From Kribbella caucasensis (lineage in GTDB: Bacteria; Actinomycetota; Actinomycetes; Propionibacteriales; Kribbellaceae): DNA of 64,000 nucleotides. The translations under genes and the position numbers were made by a program. The notes below the pieces were generated by a model. The model saw only the letters and a program-made list of their open reading frames with translations, did no database searches and was not told the origin of the DNA. The stretch lies in contig NZ_SNWQ01000001.1 of the NCBI RefSeq assembly GCF_004361855.1, positions 744,001 to 808,000 on the forward strand. Reading direction: 5' to 3'. This document shows, piece after piece, positions 23,518 to 32,230 of the stretch. The stretch's first letter is position 1. Each line of letters begins with the position of its first letter.

Positions 23518-26500
23518 CTACTTGCGCCCGTACGCCCGGATCACCGTCTGGCTGACCTTGTTCCCGGCGTTGTCACCCGCAACCACTCGCAGGGAGACCG
23601 TGCCATTGCCCGCCGGAACCACACCGACGTACTGCCCGAGCGCCCCGACCGTGATGACCCGCCGCCAGGTCTTGCCCTCGTCGAACGACACCTCCGCCTG
23701 CAACGAGGTCGACCGCGCCGCCGCAGCTCCGGCCTGCTGGTTCACCTTGAATCCGATCATGTGCGGCAGCCGGGCGACCCGCCCGGTCAGATCCGTCGGT
23801 ACGTCGTACCCGACCTGCAGCAACGGCAACGCCACGGCCTGGTCCTCCGGCGCCTTCTTCGACCGGAACTCCCACGCGGTCCGGGTCTCCGTCGCCCAGT
23901 TCCACTCGCCTTCGGAGTCGTCGCGCTGAGTGTTGAGCTCCAGCCGGTACGCCGCGTCGCCGCCGCTGGTGATCACATCGGCCCAGGCGTCGGGCAGTTC
24001 CGCGACGACGGCGCCGTCCTTCTTCAGCACGGCCGACGACGATGTGGTCTCGCCGATCGTGTAGTGGCCGGCGGCATCGACGAAGGCCGGAATCCGCAGT
24101 GACAAGCGGTCGCCGGTCCGGGTGGACGTCAAACCAGGCACGGCCGCCGGACGTACAACGGGCTTGAACCAGCTTTCATTGGATGCCCCGGTCCGATACG
24201 TCCGTGGCAACGAGGTCAGCCCACCTTGCAGCGGGTTCATCGTGTCCCAGGTGTAGAGGTGGTGCACCCGGTGCTGCCAGAGCGAGTCTCCCGCGGTCAC
24301 CCACTCCTCGCGGACCTTCGGTGTCTCGACGAACCGCTGGGAGTCGTTCCACGCGTACTCCTGCCACGGCCGCCAGCCGAACCGCTGCTCTTTCGCCCAG
24401 TTGAACCCGCCGTTGTCCTGGTACGAGGTGTTCACCCGAGCACTGTTCGCCGCCGTCACCTTGTAGGTGATCTTCGCCGGGATGTTGCCGGTCGAGACCT
24501 GGAGTACGTCGTACAGGTAGGGGCTGGACGTGGTCAGCGTCAGGTCGATCGTGGCCCGGCCGGCGCGCGCCCGGTCGATCAGCTTGCGGCCGTCGACGGT
24601 GGTCGTGACCATCGCGGGGATGGGTTCGCGGTCGCCGGTCGGGCGCCAGACCGTCCACGCCGACCAGTCCGCCGGGCGGACCAGGATCACCGCCGCCGCA
24701 CCGGCCTGCGCAGCCGCGGCGATCTGGTCCTGCTCGTTGCCGTCCTCGCTCGTATTCAGCACGGCGACCGCGCCCTTCACACCGCGAAGGTCCGGGCCGG
24801 CCGCGACCAGGCTGAACCGCTTCTTGCCCTCGAACGACGGCGACTGGTGCAGCAGGTTGATGTCCAGCGGACCCTGTACACCTTGGACGGAGGCCTGGAC
24901 CAGCGGTGCGACGAGCTGCCAGCGGGAGGAGAACTCGAAGCTGCCCTCCTTGACCGGCGCGGTCGGCGTGACCAGGACCTGCTCGACCGTGCTGAAGTGC
25001 ATCACGCCGTGGCTGATCTTGCGTCCGTTGCCGTACTCGCGGTGCACGTAGTAGCTGAGCACGGCCTGCTGCTCGGACGGCTTCGGCGTCTCGATCGTGA
25101 TCGGCACCGCCTTGCGCGCGTCGATGACGAGCTCGGTGTCCTGGGTGACGGTGATGTTCGGGTCGGTGAAGACGCTGACCTTCTCGTCCTGCGGGTCGTA
25201 GTTCTCGACGATCGAGTGCAGCAGGTAGGTGCCCTCCTCGATCTCGGTGGTGATGCTCCCGCCGTCCGGGATCCAGGCCAGCGAGTCGGACCGCGAGTTG
25301 TCGCCGAACAGGGAGAACATCGGGACGCCGGTCGGCTGACCGTCCAGGCCGACCGCGCGCAGCGTGACCTTGTGCTTCGGACCGGCCCGCAGTACGCCGA
25401 CGGCGGTCCGGACTGAGACGCCATTGGTGCCTGTGGCAACGATCCAGCCGCTGTGCAGACCGCGGACCAGCTTGGCCGGGTCCAGGGTGACCGGCACGTC
25501 GACGCTGCCGCCGGCCGGTACGGTGATGGTCGACGGCAGTCCGAGTGCGTCGGTCTCGGGCTGGTGGGTGTCGAGGTTGTCCACATCCACCGCGAGCGTC
25601 AGCGTGACCGGAGAGGTGGTGTCGTTCCGGTAGGTGATCGTGCGGCTCGCGGAGGCGCCGGCCAGACCGAAGTCCGCGACGCCGGTCGCGTAGACCTTCT
25701 GCGCGACGGCCCGCGCGAGGTCGACCCGGCCCGCGCCCTGGGCGTAGACGCTCAGGTCAGGCGTGGTCTTCGCCGTACTGACCAGGGCGTTCTTGAGCTG
25801 GTCCGCGGTCCAGTCGGGGTGCGCCTGGGCGAGCAGGACGGCGGCACCGGCCACGTGCGGCGCGGCCATCGACGTACCGGAGGCGGCTGTGTAGAGGTTG
25901 TCGATCGGCTCGCCCATCGTGGTACCGGCGGCGCGGGCGGCGACGATGTCCACACCCGGCGCGGTGATCTCGGGCTTCAAGCCGTCGTCGCCAAGGCGTG
26001 GGCCGCGGCTCGAGAACTCGGCCAGCTGGTCATTGCGATCCACAGCGCCGACGGTCAACGCGGAGGCCGCGGCGCCCGGCGTACCGATCGACTGGTCCTG
26101 GCCCTCGTTGCCCGCCGAGACCACGAACAAGGTCCCGGTCTGCGCGGTGATGTCGTTGACGGCCTGGCTGAGCGGGTCGGTGCCGTCGGTCGCGCCACCG
26201 CCGAGGCTCATGTTGACTACCTTCGCGCCCTCGGCGGCGGCCCACTCCATCCCGGCGATGATCCACGAGTCGTATCCGTACCCGTCGTCGCCGAGCACCT
26301 TGCCGACCAGGAGATCGGCCTTGGGTGCGACGCCCTTGCGGGTGCCATTCGCGCCGGCGCCGGTGCCCGCGATCGTGGCGGCGACGTGGGTTCCGTGGCC
26401 GAAGTGGTCCTCGGAGCCGGTCGGGCTGCCGGAGAAGTCCTCAGCCTGCTGCACCTTGCCCGCCAGATCCGGGTGGGTCGCGTCGACACCGGTGTCCAGT

Positions 26501-27177
26501 ACGGCGACCTCTACGCCGCTGCCCTCGTATCCGGCCTGCCACGCGGCGGGAGCACCGATCTGCGCGACACTCCGGTCGAGCACCGGGCGAACCTTGCCGT
26601 CGAGCCAGATCTTGGTGACGCCCTGGTCCAGGGTGCGGGCCGTTTTCGACTGCGGTTTGAGCGACTCCCACAGCCCGGTCAGCTCCGACTTGGTCGCCGT
26701 GACGGCCGCAGCGCCGATGGAGTCGAGCGGGCGAGTGGTCGTCGTACCGGTCAAGGCCGAGCGCGCCTGCACCCCACCGGCGTACCGGACGATCAGCGGG
26801 AGGTTGCTGGTGGCGGTGTCGCCATATCCGTCCGCGAGGAGCTCCTCCACGTCGAACAGGTCCACATCGAGCACACCGGACGACACGAACTGCACGGCGT
26901 CGCTCGGCAGCACCCGCAGGCCGCCGTCCACCTCGATCGTGTGGAAGGCGACCCGCTCGCGCCCGGCGGCCGGTTGCACGTTCGCGGCCTTCTTGCCCGC
27001 ACCCGCGTCGGTGACTTCGACGACGTCACCGGTGATCAGGGTGATCTTCTGCGACTTGCCCGCTGGTGCCGCGGACGCGGTGGAGGCGGTCGGTACAGCG
27101 GTGGCCTGGAGGGTCGTCGTACCGGCGAGGGCGAGAGCGGCCGCGAGGATGGCGGCCTGACGGGCGGGGGAGAGCAT
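23518..27177 (-). CDS. Secreted S8-family subtilisin-like serine protease, large
   Basis: The protein has 1219 residues. It has a Sec signal (AAILAAALALAGTTTLQATA), then a propeptide region (about 40-200) and the catalytic domain with a complete triad: Asp228 (VAVLDTGVDATHPD), His261 (GHGTHVAATIAG) and Ser436 (SGTSMAAPHVAG), plus the oxyanion Asn in SAGNEG. After residue ~490 come several beta-sandwich domains. One of about 100 residues (KGAVAVLNTSEDGNEQDQIAAAAQAGAAAVILV) resembles a PA-like insert; the last 70 residues resemble an Ig-like cap (SLQAEVSFDEGKTWRRV). It would degrade proteins outside the cell. The convergent TrmB/LuxR-type gene may control it. Confidence 0.9.
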   Translation of the reverse strand: MLSPARQAAILAAALALAGTTTLQATAVPTASTASAAPAGKSQKITLITGDVVEVTDAGAGKKAANVQPAAGRERVAFHTIEVDGGLRVLPSDAVQFVSSGVLDVDLFDVEELLADGYGDTATSNLPLIVRYAGGVQARSALTGTTTTRPLDSIGAAAVTATKSELTGLWESLKPQSKTARTLDQGVTKIWLDGKVRPVLDRSVAQIGAPAAWQAGYEGSGVEVAVLDTGVDATHPDLAGKVQQAEDFSGSPTGSEDHFGHGTHVAATIAGTGAGANGTRKGVAPKADLLVGKVLGDDGYGYDSWIIAGMEWAAAEGAKVVNMSLGGGATDGTDPLSQAVNDITAQTGTLFVVSAGNEGQDQSIGTPGAAASALTVGAVDRNDQLAEFSSRGPRLGDDGLKPEITAPGVDIVAARAAGTTMGEPIDNLYTAASGTSMAAPHVAGAAVLLAQAHPDWTADQLKNALVSTAKTTPDLSVYAQGAGRVDLARAVAQKVYATGVADFGLAGASASRTITYRNDTTSPVTLTLAVDVDNLDTHQPETDALGLPSTITVPAGGSVDVPVTLDPAKLVRGLHSGWIVATGTNGVSVRTAVGVLRAGPKHKVTLRAVGLDGQPTGVPMFSLFGDNSRSDSLAWIPDGGSITTEIEEGTYLLHSIVENYDPQDEKVSVFTDPNITVTQDTELVIDARKAVPITIETPKPSEQQAVLSYYVHREYGNGRKISHGVMHFSTVEQVLVTPTAPVKEGSFEFSSRWQLVAPLVQASVQGVQGPLDINLLHQSPSFEGKKRFSLVAAGPDLRGVKGAVAVLNTSEDGNEQDQIAAAAQAGAAAVILVRPADWSAWTVWRPTGDREPIPAMVTTTVDGRKLIDRARAGRATIDLTLTTSSPYLYDVLQVSTGNIPAKITYKVTAANSARVNTSYQDNGGFNWAKEQRFGWRPWQEYAWNDSQRFVETPKVREEWVTAGDSLWQHRVHHLYTWDTMNPLQGGLTSLPRTYRTGASNESWFKPVVRPAAVPGLTSTRTGDRLSLRIPAFVDAAGHYTIGETTSSSAVLKKDGAVVAELPDAWADVITSGGDAAYRLELNTQRDDSEGEWNWATETRTAWEFRSKKAPEDQAVALPLLQVGYDVPTDLTGRVARLPHMIGFKVNQQAGAAAARSTSLQAEVSFDEGKTWRRVITVGALGQYVGVVPAGNGTVSLRVVAGDNAGNKVSQTVIRAYGRK

Positions 27178-27398
27178 GGTGGACTCCTTCGAGAGGTCAG
27201 GGGGCAGGCACCTCTTTTCCTGGAGTCTGCAATCCCGTCACCTGCTTGTGCCCTGTCCAGCGCTGCCGTTCCTGTGACATGGCGCATGCACGCCACCGGC
27301 AACCCGGGACCAAGCGTGAACCCACCGTAACGGAGAGTCGCCAGACACGCGTGCATCTTCCGCTGCACCCAAGGCCCAACAGGTGCAGGATTCAGTGC

Positions 27399-28190
27399 AT
27401 GACCGCACAGCAGATCGTCCGCCGGTGGGCCTGGGTCGGGACGTTCGTGGTCGGCACGGTGCTGTACCTGCTGGTGCTCGCCGTGCTGACCGACACCGGC
27501 AACCCCAACCTCTTCCCGACGATGATCCTGCTCGGCGCCCTGGTGGTGCCGCTGACCTTCGTCACCTTCGCGGCCAGGAGCTCCGGCCGCTGGCTGATCG
27601 ACGGCCCGACGCTCGGCGGTTCGCTGCTCTTCGGTGGCGTCGTCGGAGTGGTCGTCGCCGGCCTGCTCGAGTACGACGCGATGCAGCGGCTCGGCGCTCT
27701 CCCGATGCTCGGAGTAGGCCTGATCGAGGAGGCGGCGAAACTGGTGATCCCGGTGATCCTGGTGCTCTTCTTCGGACACCGGTACCGGCGCTCGATCGGC
27801 ACCGGCATCATCATCGGCGTCGCGGTCGGCACCGGGTTCGCCGTACTGGAGACGATGGGCTACGCCTTCGTCGCGCTACTGCAGTCCGGCGGGAACGTCG
27901 GCGCCGCCGAGCAGACCCTCTTCATCCGCGGCCTGCTGTCCCCCGCCGGCCACGCGGCCTGGACCGGAATCACCTGCTGGGGCCTCTGGCGCTTCGCCGT
28001 CGCTCCTAGCGGCAAGCGATTCCTCGGCTTCCTCGGCATGTACGCCGTCGCCGTCGCCCTCCACACCACCTGGGATGGCCTCGGCGGCCGCATCACCTAC
28101 GCAATCGTCGGCGCCATCTCCATCGGCCTCCTACTCCTCGGCCTCAAGAAAGCCCAACACCAGGACAACCGCATCCCAGCCCCGGCCTGA
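27399..28190 (+). CDS. PrsW-family intramembrane metalloprotease-like protein
   Basis: The ATG at 27399 gives 263 residues; the longer ORF upstream is not coding in style. Eight or so membrane spans carry the PrsW motifs: IEEAAKL (EExxK), GFAVLETMGY (FxxxE), GHAAWTG and HTTWDG (HxxxD). In Bacillus PrsW cleaves the anti-sigma factor RsiW; in actinobacteria the targets are mostly unknown. No sigma/anti-sigma pair adjoins it; the nearest is at 38.3 kb. Confidence 0.8.
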   Translation: MTAQQIVRRWAWVGTFVVGTVLYLLVLAVLTDTGNPNLFPTMILLGALVVPLTFVTFAARSSGRWLIDGPTLGGSLLFGGVVGVVVAGLLEYDAMQRLGALPMLGVGLIEEAAKLVIPVILVLFFGHRYRRSIGTGIIIGVAVGTGFAVLETMGYAFVALLQSGGNVGAAEQTLFIRGLLSPAGHAAWTGITCWGLWRFAVAPSGKRFLGFLGMYAVAVALHTTWDGLGGRITYAIVGAISIGLLLLGLKKAQHQDNRIPAPA

Positions 28191-28222
28191 CCGTGCGCCC
28201 CTTCGCCGGAACCCTCGATCGC

Positions 28223-29401
28223 CTACTCGGGTAGGTGCCAGAGCTTTGGAGCATCGGGGAAGCCAACGTACTGGTGCTCGGCGGTGATGGTGACCTTGAA
28301 TGCCTCGACGCCAGGATTTCCAGCAGTTCGCCATGCACGTACGGCGATCTCGACGGCGTCCCACATGCGTATCGGTCCACCCTGGAGCACAGATCCGTCA
28401 GCAGCCGACACGACCGCGTACGAGCCTGTGGCCACGTCAACGAGATAGTCCAGCGGACGTCCGGCCTCGTCGGAACCCTTCACGTGCTGGGAGTTCGGAA
28501 CGGCAAGTTGGACCAGGAGGCGACCAGGATCCTCGTCGAGCACAGCCGCGCTCACTGAGGTTGTCGACCGGATCTCGTCCGGAGCACCCGTTCGGATCTC
28601 GGTGATGCTCGGAGCGACCTGGCGCCTGGCCGGCATGAACGAGGCGGGATCACCTAGGAACCAGCCCTCTGCAGTCGCGGGTCCCGTGACATCGACACGA
28701 GCCAAAGCAGAGGCGTCGAGCCAGCCGGACAACGTCAAGAGAATCTTTCCGCCAGACTTCGTCGACTCGATCCATGAGCGCGGAACGCTTCTCAGGGAGC
28801 ATGCAGCGATGACGCGGTCGTAGCCACCCGAAGGCGGTGTCGGCAACCCATCCAAACCATCAGCGACCGTGAGCCACGGTTCGTAGCCGATGCTGGCGAG
28901 AGACGTCCGTGCCGCGGCAACCACCGCGCCATCGACGTCTACCGAGGTGATCTGAGCGGGCTGAAGTCGCGCGCAGGCAAGGGCCGTTGAGTATCCGGTG
29001 CCTGTGCCCACCTCGGCGACCGAGGACGAATCGTCGACGAGCAGGTTCTCCCACATCCGCGCAACGAGGCTCGGCATGGTCGCCGACGATGTCGGCGTCC
29101 CCGCTGTCGGGCCGTTCACGTCGTTCGGGAGGATCGCTCCATCAAGCTGGGTCACCAGCGAGTCGTCTGAGTAGATCTCCGCCAGCCACGTCTCGGGGTC
29201 CGAATCGACGTCGGCCGTCGTCGGCTCCCACCGGCTGTCTCCGTCCGGGTCGAGGGAGTGGCGGAAGTAGTGCGCGAGGAATGCCTCTCGGGGCACGGAC
29301 TCGAAGGCGGCTCTCCACTCCGCCGTTCGGAGGTCGCCGCTACTGACGAGCCGCTCGGCGAGTTGCGCGCGGAGCTTCCTGCTCAGGGCCTGGTGTTTCA
29401 T
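28223..29401 (-). CDS. Protein-L-isoaspartyl methyltransferase-like enzyme of an ATP-grasp peptide (graspetide) cluster
   Basis: The protein has 392 residues from ATG 29401; the ORF open further upstream overlaps the ligase gene. The N-terminal half is a PIMT-type SAM methyltransferase: LRTAEWRAAFESVPREAFL, SLVTQ, the SAM loop VAEVGTGTGYSTALA and VDVDGAVVAAA. The C-terminal ~170 residues (from ITEIRTGAPDEI) are an extension absent from housekeeping PIMT but usual in the methyltransferases of ATP-grasp RiPP systems. Fuscimiditide is the studied example of such a pair, where methylation of a core Asp leads to an aspartimide. It lies 17 bases after the ligase gene on the same strand. The gene order precursor-ligase-methyltransferase fixes its role with fair certainty. 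Confidence 0.85.
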   Translation of the reverse strand: MKHQALSRKLRAQLAERLVSSGDLRTAEWRAAFESVPREAFLAHYFRHSLDPDGDSRWEPTTADVDSDPETWLAEIYSDDSLVTQLDGAILPNDVNGPTAGTPTSSATMPSLVARMWENLLVDDSSSVAEVGTGTGYSTALACARLQPAQITSVDVDGAVVAAARTSLASIGYEPWLTVADGLDGLPTPPSGGYDRVIAACSLRSVPRSWIESTKSGGKILLTLSGWLDASALARVDVTGPATAEGWFLGDPASFMPARRQVAPSITEIRTGAPDEIRSTTSVSAAVLDEDPGRLLVQLAVPNSQHVKGSDEAGRPLDYLVDVATGSYAVVSAADGSVLQGGPIRMWDAVEIAVRAWRTAGNPGVEAFKVTITAEHQYVGFPDAPKLWHLPE

Positions 29402-29418
29402 CGTAGGAACATCCTTAC

Positions 29419-30360
29419 TCAGTCGGCGAGAAGATCCGCGAATGCCCGGGCGATGGGCAGGCCGGTCTCGGACTCGATCCATCCCCATTCGCCGCCGGGG
29501 TTGCACTCGAACCACCACCAGGTCCCGTCGAGCGCGTCGATGCCGAAATCGAAGCATCCGTAGGAGAGCCCGAACCGTTCGAGGTACTTCGTCAGCAGGA
29601 CGTTGAGGCCGGCTGGGGGTTCGACCACCGTGTAGCTCCGGATCAGGTCATAGCGTTCCCGCCAGTCGGTCAGCGGCGAATCGATCCGTACGCAGAAACT
29701 GCGGTCGCCGACGACGGTGACCCGGACGTCGGCGGATTTGTCGACCCGTGCCTGAAACAGATGCGCGGTCCCTCCAACCGACTCGTCCAGTTCGTCGGTC
29801 GACACCGCTCGCACCCAGATCGCCCTGGCCTCGCCGTCCTCCTCGTACTCGGTCGACCACAGCGGCTTGTACACCGCGATCCCGTGTTCTTCGACGAACT
29901 GTCGCGCATCGTCCAGGCGGTTTGTCACGATCGTCGGTGGTACTGCGAAGCCCAGTTCGGTTGCCACCGTCAGTTGTGCAGGCTTGTACTCCGCCGCCAT
30001 CTGCCGGCGCGGGTGGTTCACCTGGCGGCATCCGGGCAAGGCGGAGAGGACACCACCAAGACCAAAGCGCGCCTGATCCCGGGAGAAGCGCGCATCCTGG
30101 GCGGCGAGGCCGGCGAACGTGGGCTGAGTTGGCCGCCGGTAGTAGATGGAACGAACTGCGGACAGGTCCGCCGCCCTGGACTCTGTCCACAGTGATCCGG
30201 CGAACGCTCCTTCCCCGTAGCGAGCGGTCGTGGCGAGCGCATTCGGGAAGTCGGCAAGGTCGAACCGAACCACCGGTACGCCGCGCTGGTTGAGCTCGTC
30301 GATGACCAGATCTGCGGTCGTATCTTCTCCTGTGACAACGAGAACGCAGTCACGCAGCAC
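29419..30360 (-). CDS. tgmB: ATP-grasp ribosomal peptide maturase (graspetide ligase, TgmB-like)
   Basis: The protein has 313 residues from GTG 30360. It has the pre-grasp domain (VLVVTGEDTTADLVIDELNQRGVPVVRFDLADFP), a RimK-like ATP-grasp core (YKPAQLTVATELGFAVPPTIVTNRL, AVYKPLW) and the metal-binding end DFGIDALDGTWWWFECNPGGEWGWIE, where Asp and Glu/Asn coordinate Mg-ATP. These ligases activate Asp or Glu side chains of a precursor and join them to Thr, Ser or Lys to form omega-ester or amide rings. The start is three bases after the precursor's stop, so translation is coupled. RRPTQP near residue 75 is typical of the family. Confidence 0.9.
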   Translation of the reverse strand: MLRDCVLVVTGEDTTADLVIDELNQRGVPVVRFDLADFPNALATTARYGEGAFAGSLWTESRAADLSAVRSIYYRRPTQPTFAGLAAQDARFSRDQARFGLGGVLSALPGCRQVNHPRRQMAAEYKPAQLTVATELGFAVPPTIVTNRLDDARQFVEEHGIAVYKPLWSTEYEEDGEARAIWVRAVSTDELDESVGGTAHLFQARVDKSADVRVTVVGDRSFCVRIDSPLTDWRERYDLIRSYTVVEPPAGLNVLLTKYLERFGLSYGCFDFGIDALDGTWWWFECNPGGEWGWIESETGLPIARAFADLLAD

Positions 30361-30363
30361 AGG

Positions 30364-30615
30364 TCAGTCCTGCTCGGCGTCGGGATCGGTTCCGTCGACG
30401 ATCACGCGTCCGTCAAGGTTGGTCATCCGGGGGTTCCTGGTGTTGCGGATCGAGCCGTGCTTGGGGCCGGCGACGACCTGGCCGAGATGGTCGTAGTAGA
30501 TCCCCACCTGGGTCTCGTGGTCCACCTCGTGCCTGGCTGGGAGGGTCCGCCCAGGAGAGGCGAACGGGCGCATCCTTGTGAGACCCCAGGGTCGGGCAGT
30601 GCGTACAGGCTGCAT
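30364..30615 (-). CDS. tgmA: Graspetide precursor peptide (ATP-grasp target, TgmA-like)
   Basis: The peptide has 83 residues from ATG 30615, preceded by GAAAGG seven bases away; a longer in-frame ORF is rejected. It shows the leader pattern of the putative ATP-grasp target RiPP family: RPWGLTR at 8-14, YYDHLGQ at 40-46 and KHGS at 52-55. The probable core is residues 57-83, rich in Thr, Asp and Glu (Thr59, Thr65, Thr76; Asp68, 74, 77, 79 and 83; Glu81), the residues such ligases join into ester rings. Two Asp-Gly pairs (68-69 and 74-75) are candidate aspartimide sites for the co-encoded methyltransferase. The ligase gene follows after three bases. Ring pattern and activity are unknown. Confidence 0.88.
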   Translation of the reverse strand: MQPVRTARPWGLTRMRPFASPGRTLPARHEVDHETQVGIYYDHLGQVVAGPKHGSIRNTRNPRMTNLDGRVIVDGTDPDAEQD

Positions 30616-30640
30616 GTCGTGACCTTTCGTGGTGGACGGA

Positions 30641-30779
30641 GCCGACATCGGTCGCAGGGATTTCACAATGTCGGCCCCGTCGATCGAGGAGAACGACATC
30701 CATCTCAGCCCTTTCGTCATCCTGGCGGGAGGAGCAAAGACCGTGCATTCGGCAACGACCTGTGCAGAACCCGTGCACA
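30641..30779. promoter_or_regulatory. Inverted repeats in the precursor/regulator intergenic region
   Basis: GCCGACAT (30641-30648) is complementary to ATGTCGGC (30668-30675), just upstream of the precursor gene. TGTGCA (30761-30766) is complementary to TGCACA (30774-30779) across seven bases, about 90 bases before the divergent regulator. Either could be an operator for that regulator, or the first could be a leader hairpin. The rest of the 253-base gap (30616-30868) shows no clear consensus promoter. Confidence 0.4.
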
Positions 30780-30868
30780 ACAGACGCGAAACCCCAGGCG
30801 GCCACCTGTTCGCTCCGCCACAGCACGACTACTGTGGGTGGATCGTTCCGGTAACGCGAAGAGGTTGC

Positions 30869-32227
30869 ATGAATTCGCCCAACGAGTTGTTCGCCGCATT
30901 GATGGATGAGGCTGCCTGCTCGCGAAGCGCGCTCGCGCGGGACATTCGTGAACTGGCAGCGGCCAGAGGACTCACGGACATCCGATGCGACCACGTCGAT
31001 GTCGGTCGCTGGCTGAAGGGGATGGCACCCCGTGGCGCGAAGCCGGTCCTGATCGCCGAGGCGCTGGGCCGCCGCCTGGGTCGTGCGTTGTCGCTGAGCG
31101 ATCTTGGCTTCGCCGGTGCACAGCCGCTGACCCTTGCACTGACCTTCTCCGAATCGCGTACCGCGACGATCCGGACCTCTCGAACGCTCTGGACAGAAGA
31201 CTTGAAACGCTCGGACTTCCTCCGCTCGGCAGTCACCGCGAGCATGTTGACCACTCCAATGGCTCGGTGGCTTCTCTCGCCGCCCGCCGATCCGCCATAC
31301 CGCACGACGGGCACCCGACGGGTTGGCACGGACGACGTCGCGGCGGTCCGCGCGACGTTGCACATGTTCGAGGGCCTTGACCATCAGTTCGGCGGAGGGC
31401 ATGCGCGAACGGCAGCGGTTCAGTACCTCGCCGACGCGGTGACACCACTCCTGCATGCGAGCTACAGCGACGCGATCGGCCGACAACTGTTCGCGGTCGC
31501 TGCGCAATTCACGTACAAGACCGGAGCGATGGCGTACGACGTCGGCCTGCACGGGCTGGCTCGGCGCTACTTCGTTCAGGCGCTCAACCTGGCACATTCC
31601 TCAGGGGATCGCCCGTTGAGTGGGAAGGTTCTGGCGTTGATGAGTCACCAGGCCAACTACCTTGGCGAGTACAGAGAAGCTGTCGATCTCGCCAGGGCGG
31701 CCGCTCAGGGAGCGGGTCCCGAAGCCACTCCACGGGTCCGCGCGATGTACGCCGCCATGGAGGCACGTGGATTGGCCAGCATTGGTGACAAGCGAGCCTG
31801 CGTCCGCATGATGAAGGCGGCCGAGGTCAACTTCTCAACCGGCTCTGACACCGAGGAACCTGACTGGATCGGCTACTTCGACCAAGCCGAGCTTCACGAC
31901 GAGCTGGCTCATTGCTTCACCGCCCTCCGGTCACCGCGGGAAGTCGAGCGGCACGCCAACCTCGCGCTCGGCGACGCCTCTGAGTTGCATCCCAGAAGCC
32001 GCACGTTCTGCCGCATGTCACTAGCCACTTCGTACGTCGACGCCGGCGACGTCCCACGAGCATGCGAGACGGCCGACAAGGCGCTCACAGCGGCCGGAAG
32101 GATCAAGTCCGCCCGCGTTCGCAGCTACGTCCAGACGTTCGATCGACGGCTGAGTGCGTTCGGTGGCCAGCGGTCGATCGCCGACTTTCGGGAGCGCGCG
32201 CGGCAGATCCTGGCGGTCGCGTCCTAA
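30869..32227 (+). CDS. TPR-containing transcriptional regulator divergent from the graspetide operon
   Basis: The protein has 452 residues from ATG 30869 with GAAGAGG ahead; the ORF extends upstream without support. Residues 1-85 look like a helix-turn-helix region of the unusual type found in actinobacterial TPR regulators (ALARDIRELAAARGLTDIRCDHVDVGRWLKGMAPRGAKPVLIAEALGRRLG). The rest is helical repeats (AVQYLADAVTPLLHAS, GLARRYFVQALNLAHSSGD, VRAMYAAMEARGLASIGD), a TPR-like sensor surface. Genes like this are regularly found beside ATP-grasp peptide clusters, so control of the precursor operon is likely but inferred. Confidence 0.72.
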   Translation: MNSPNELFAALMDEAACSRSALARDIRELAAARGLTDIRCDHVDVGRWLKGMAPRGAKPVLIAEALGRRLGRALSLSDLGFAGAQPLTLALTFSESRTATIRTSRTLWTEDLKRSDFLRSAVTASMLTTPMARWLLSPPADPPYRTTGTRRVGTDDVAAVRATLHMFEGLDHQFGGGHARTAAVQYLADAVTPLLHASYSDAIGRQLFAVAAQFTYKTGAMAYDVGLHGLARRYFVQALNLAHSSGDRPLSGKVLALMSHQANYLGEYREAVDLARAAAQGAGPEATPRVRAMYAAMEARGLASIGDKRACVRMMKAAEVNFSTGSDTEEPDWIGYFDQAELHDELAHCFTALRSPREVERHANLALGDASELHPRSRTFCRMSLATSYVDAGDVPRACETADKALTAAGRIKSARVRSYVQTFDRRLSAFGGQRSIADFRERARQILAVAS

Positions 32228-32230
32228 GAG

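Noticed and set aside
25453..27330. 625-residue ORF antisense to the subtilase
   Set aside because: It is a GC-skew shadow of the real coding frame; composition is Arg/Gly/Asp low complexity.
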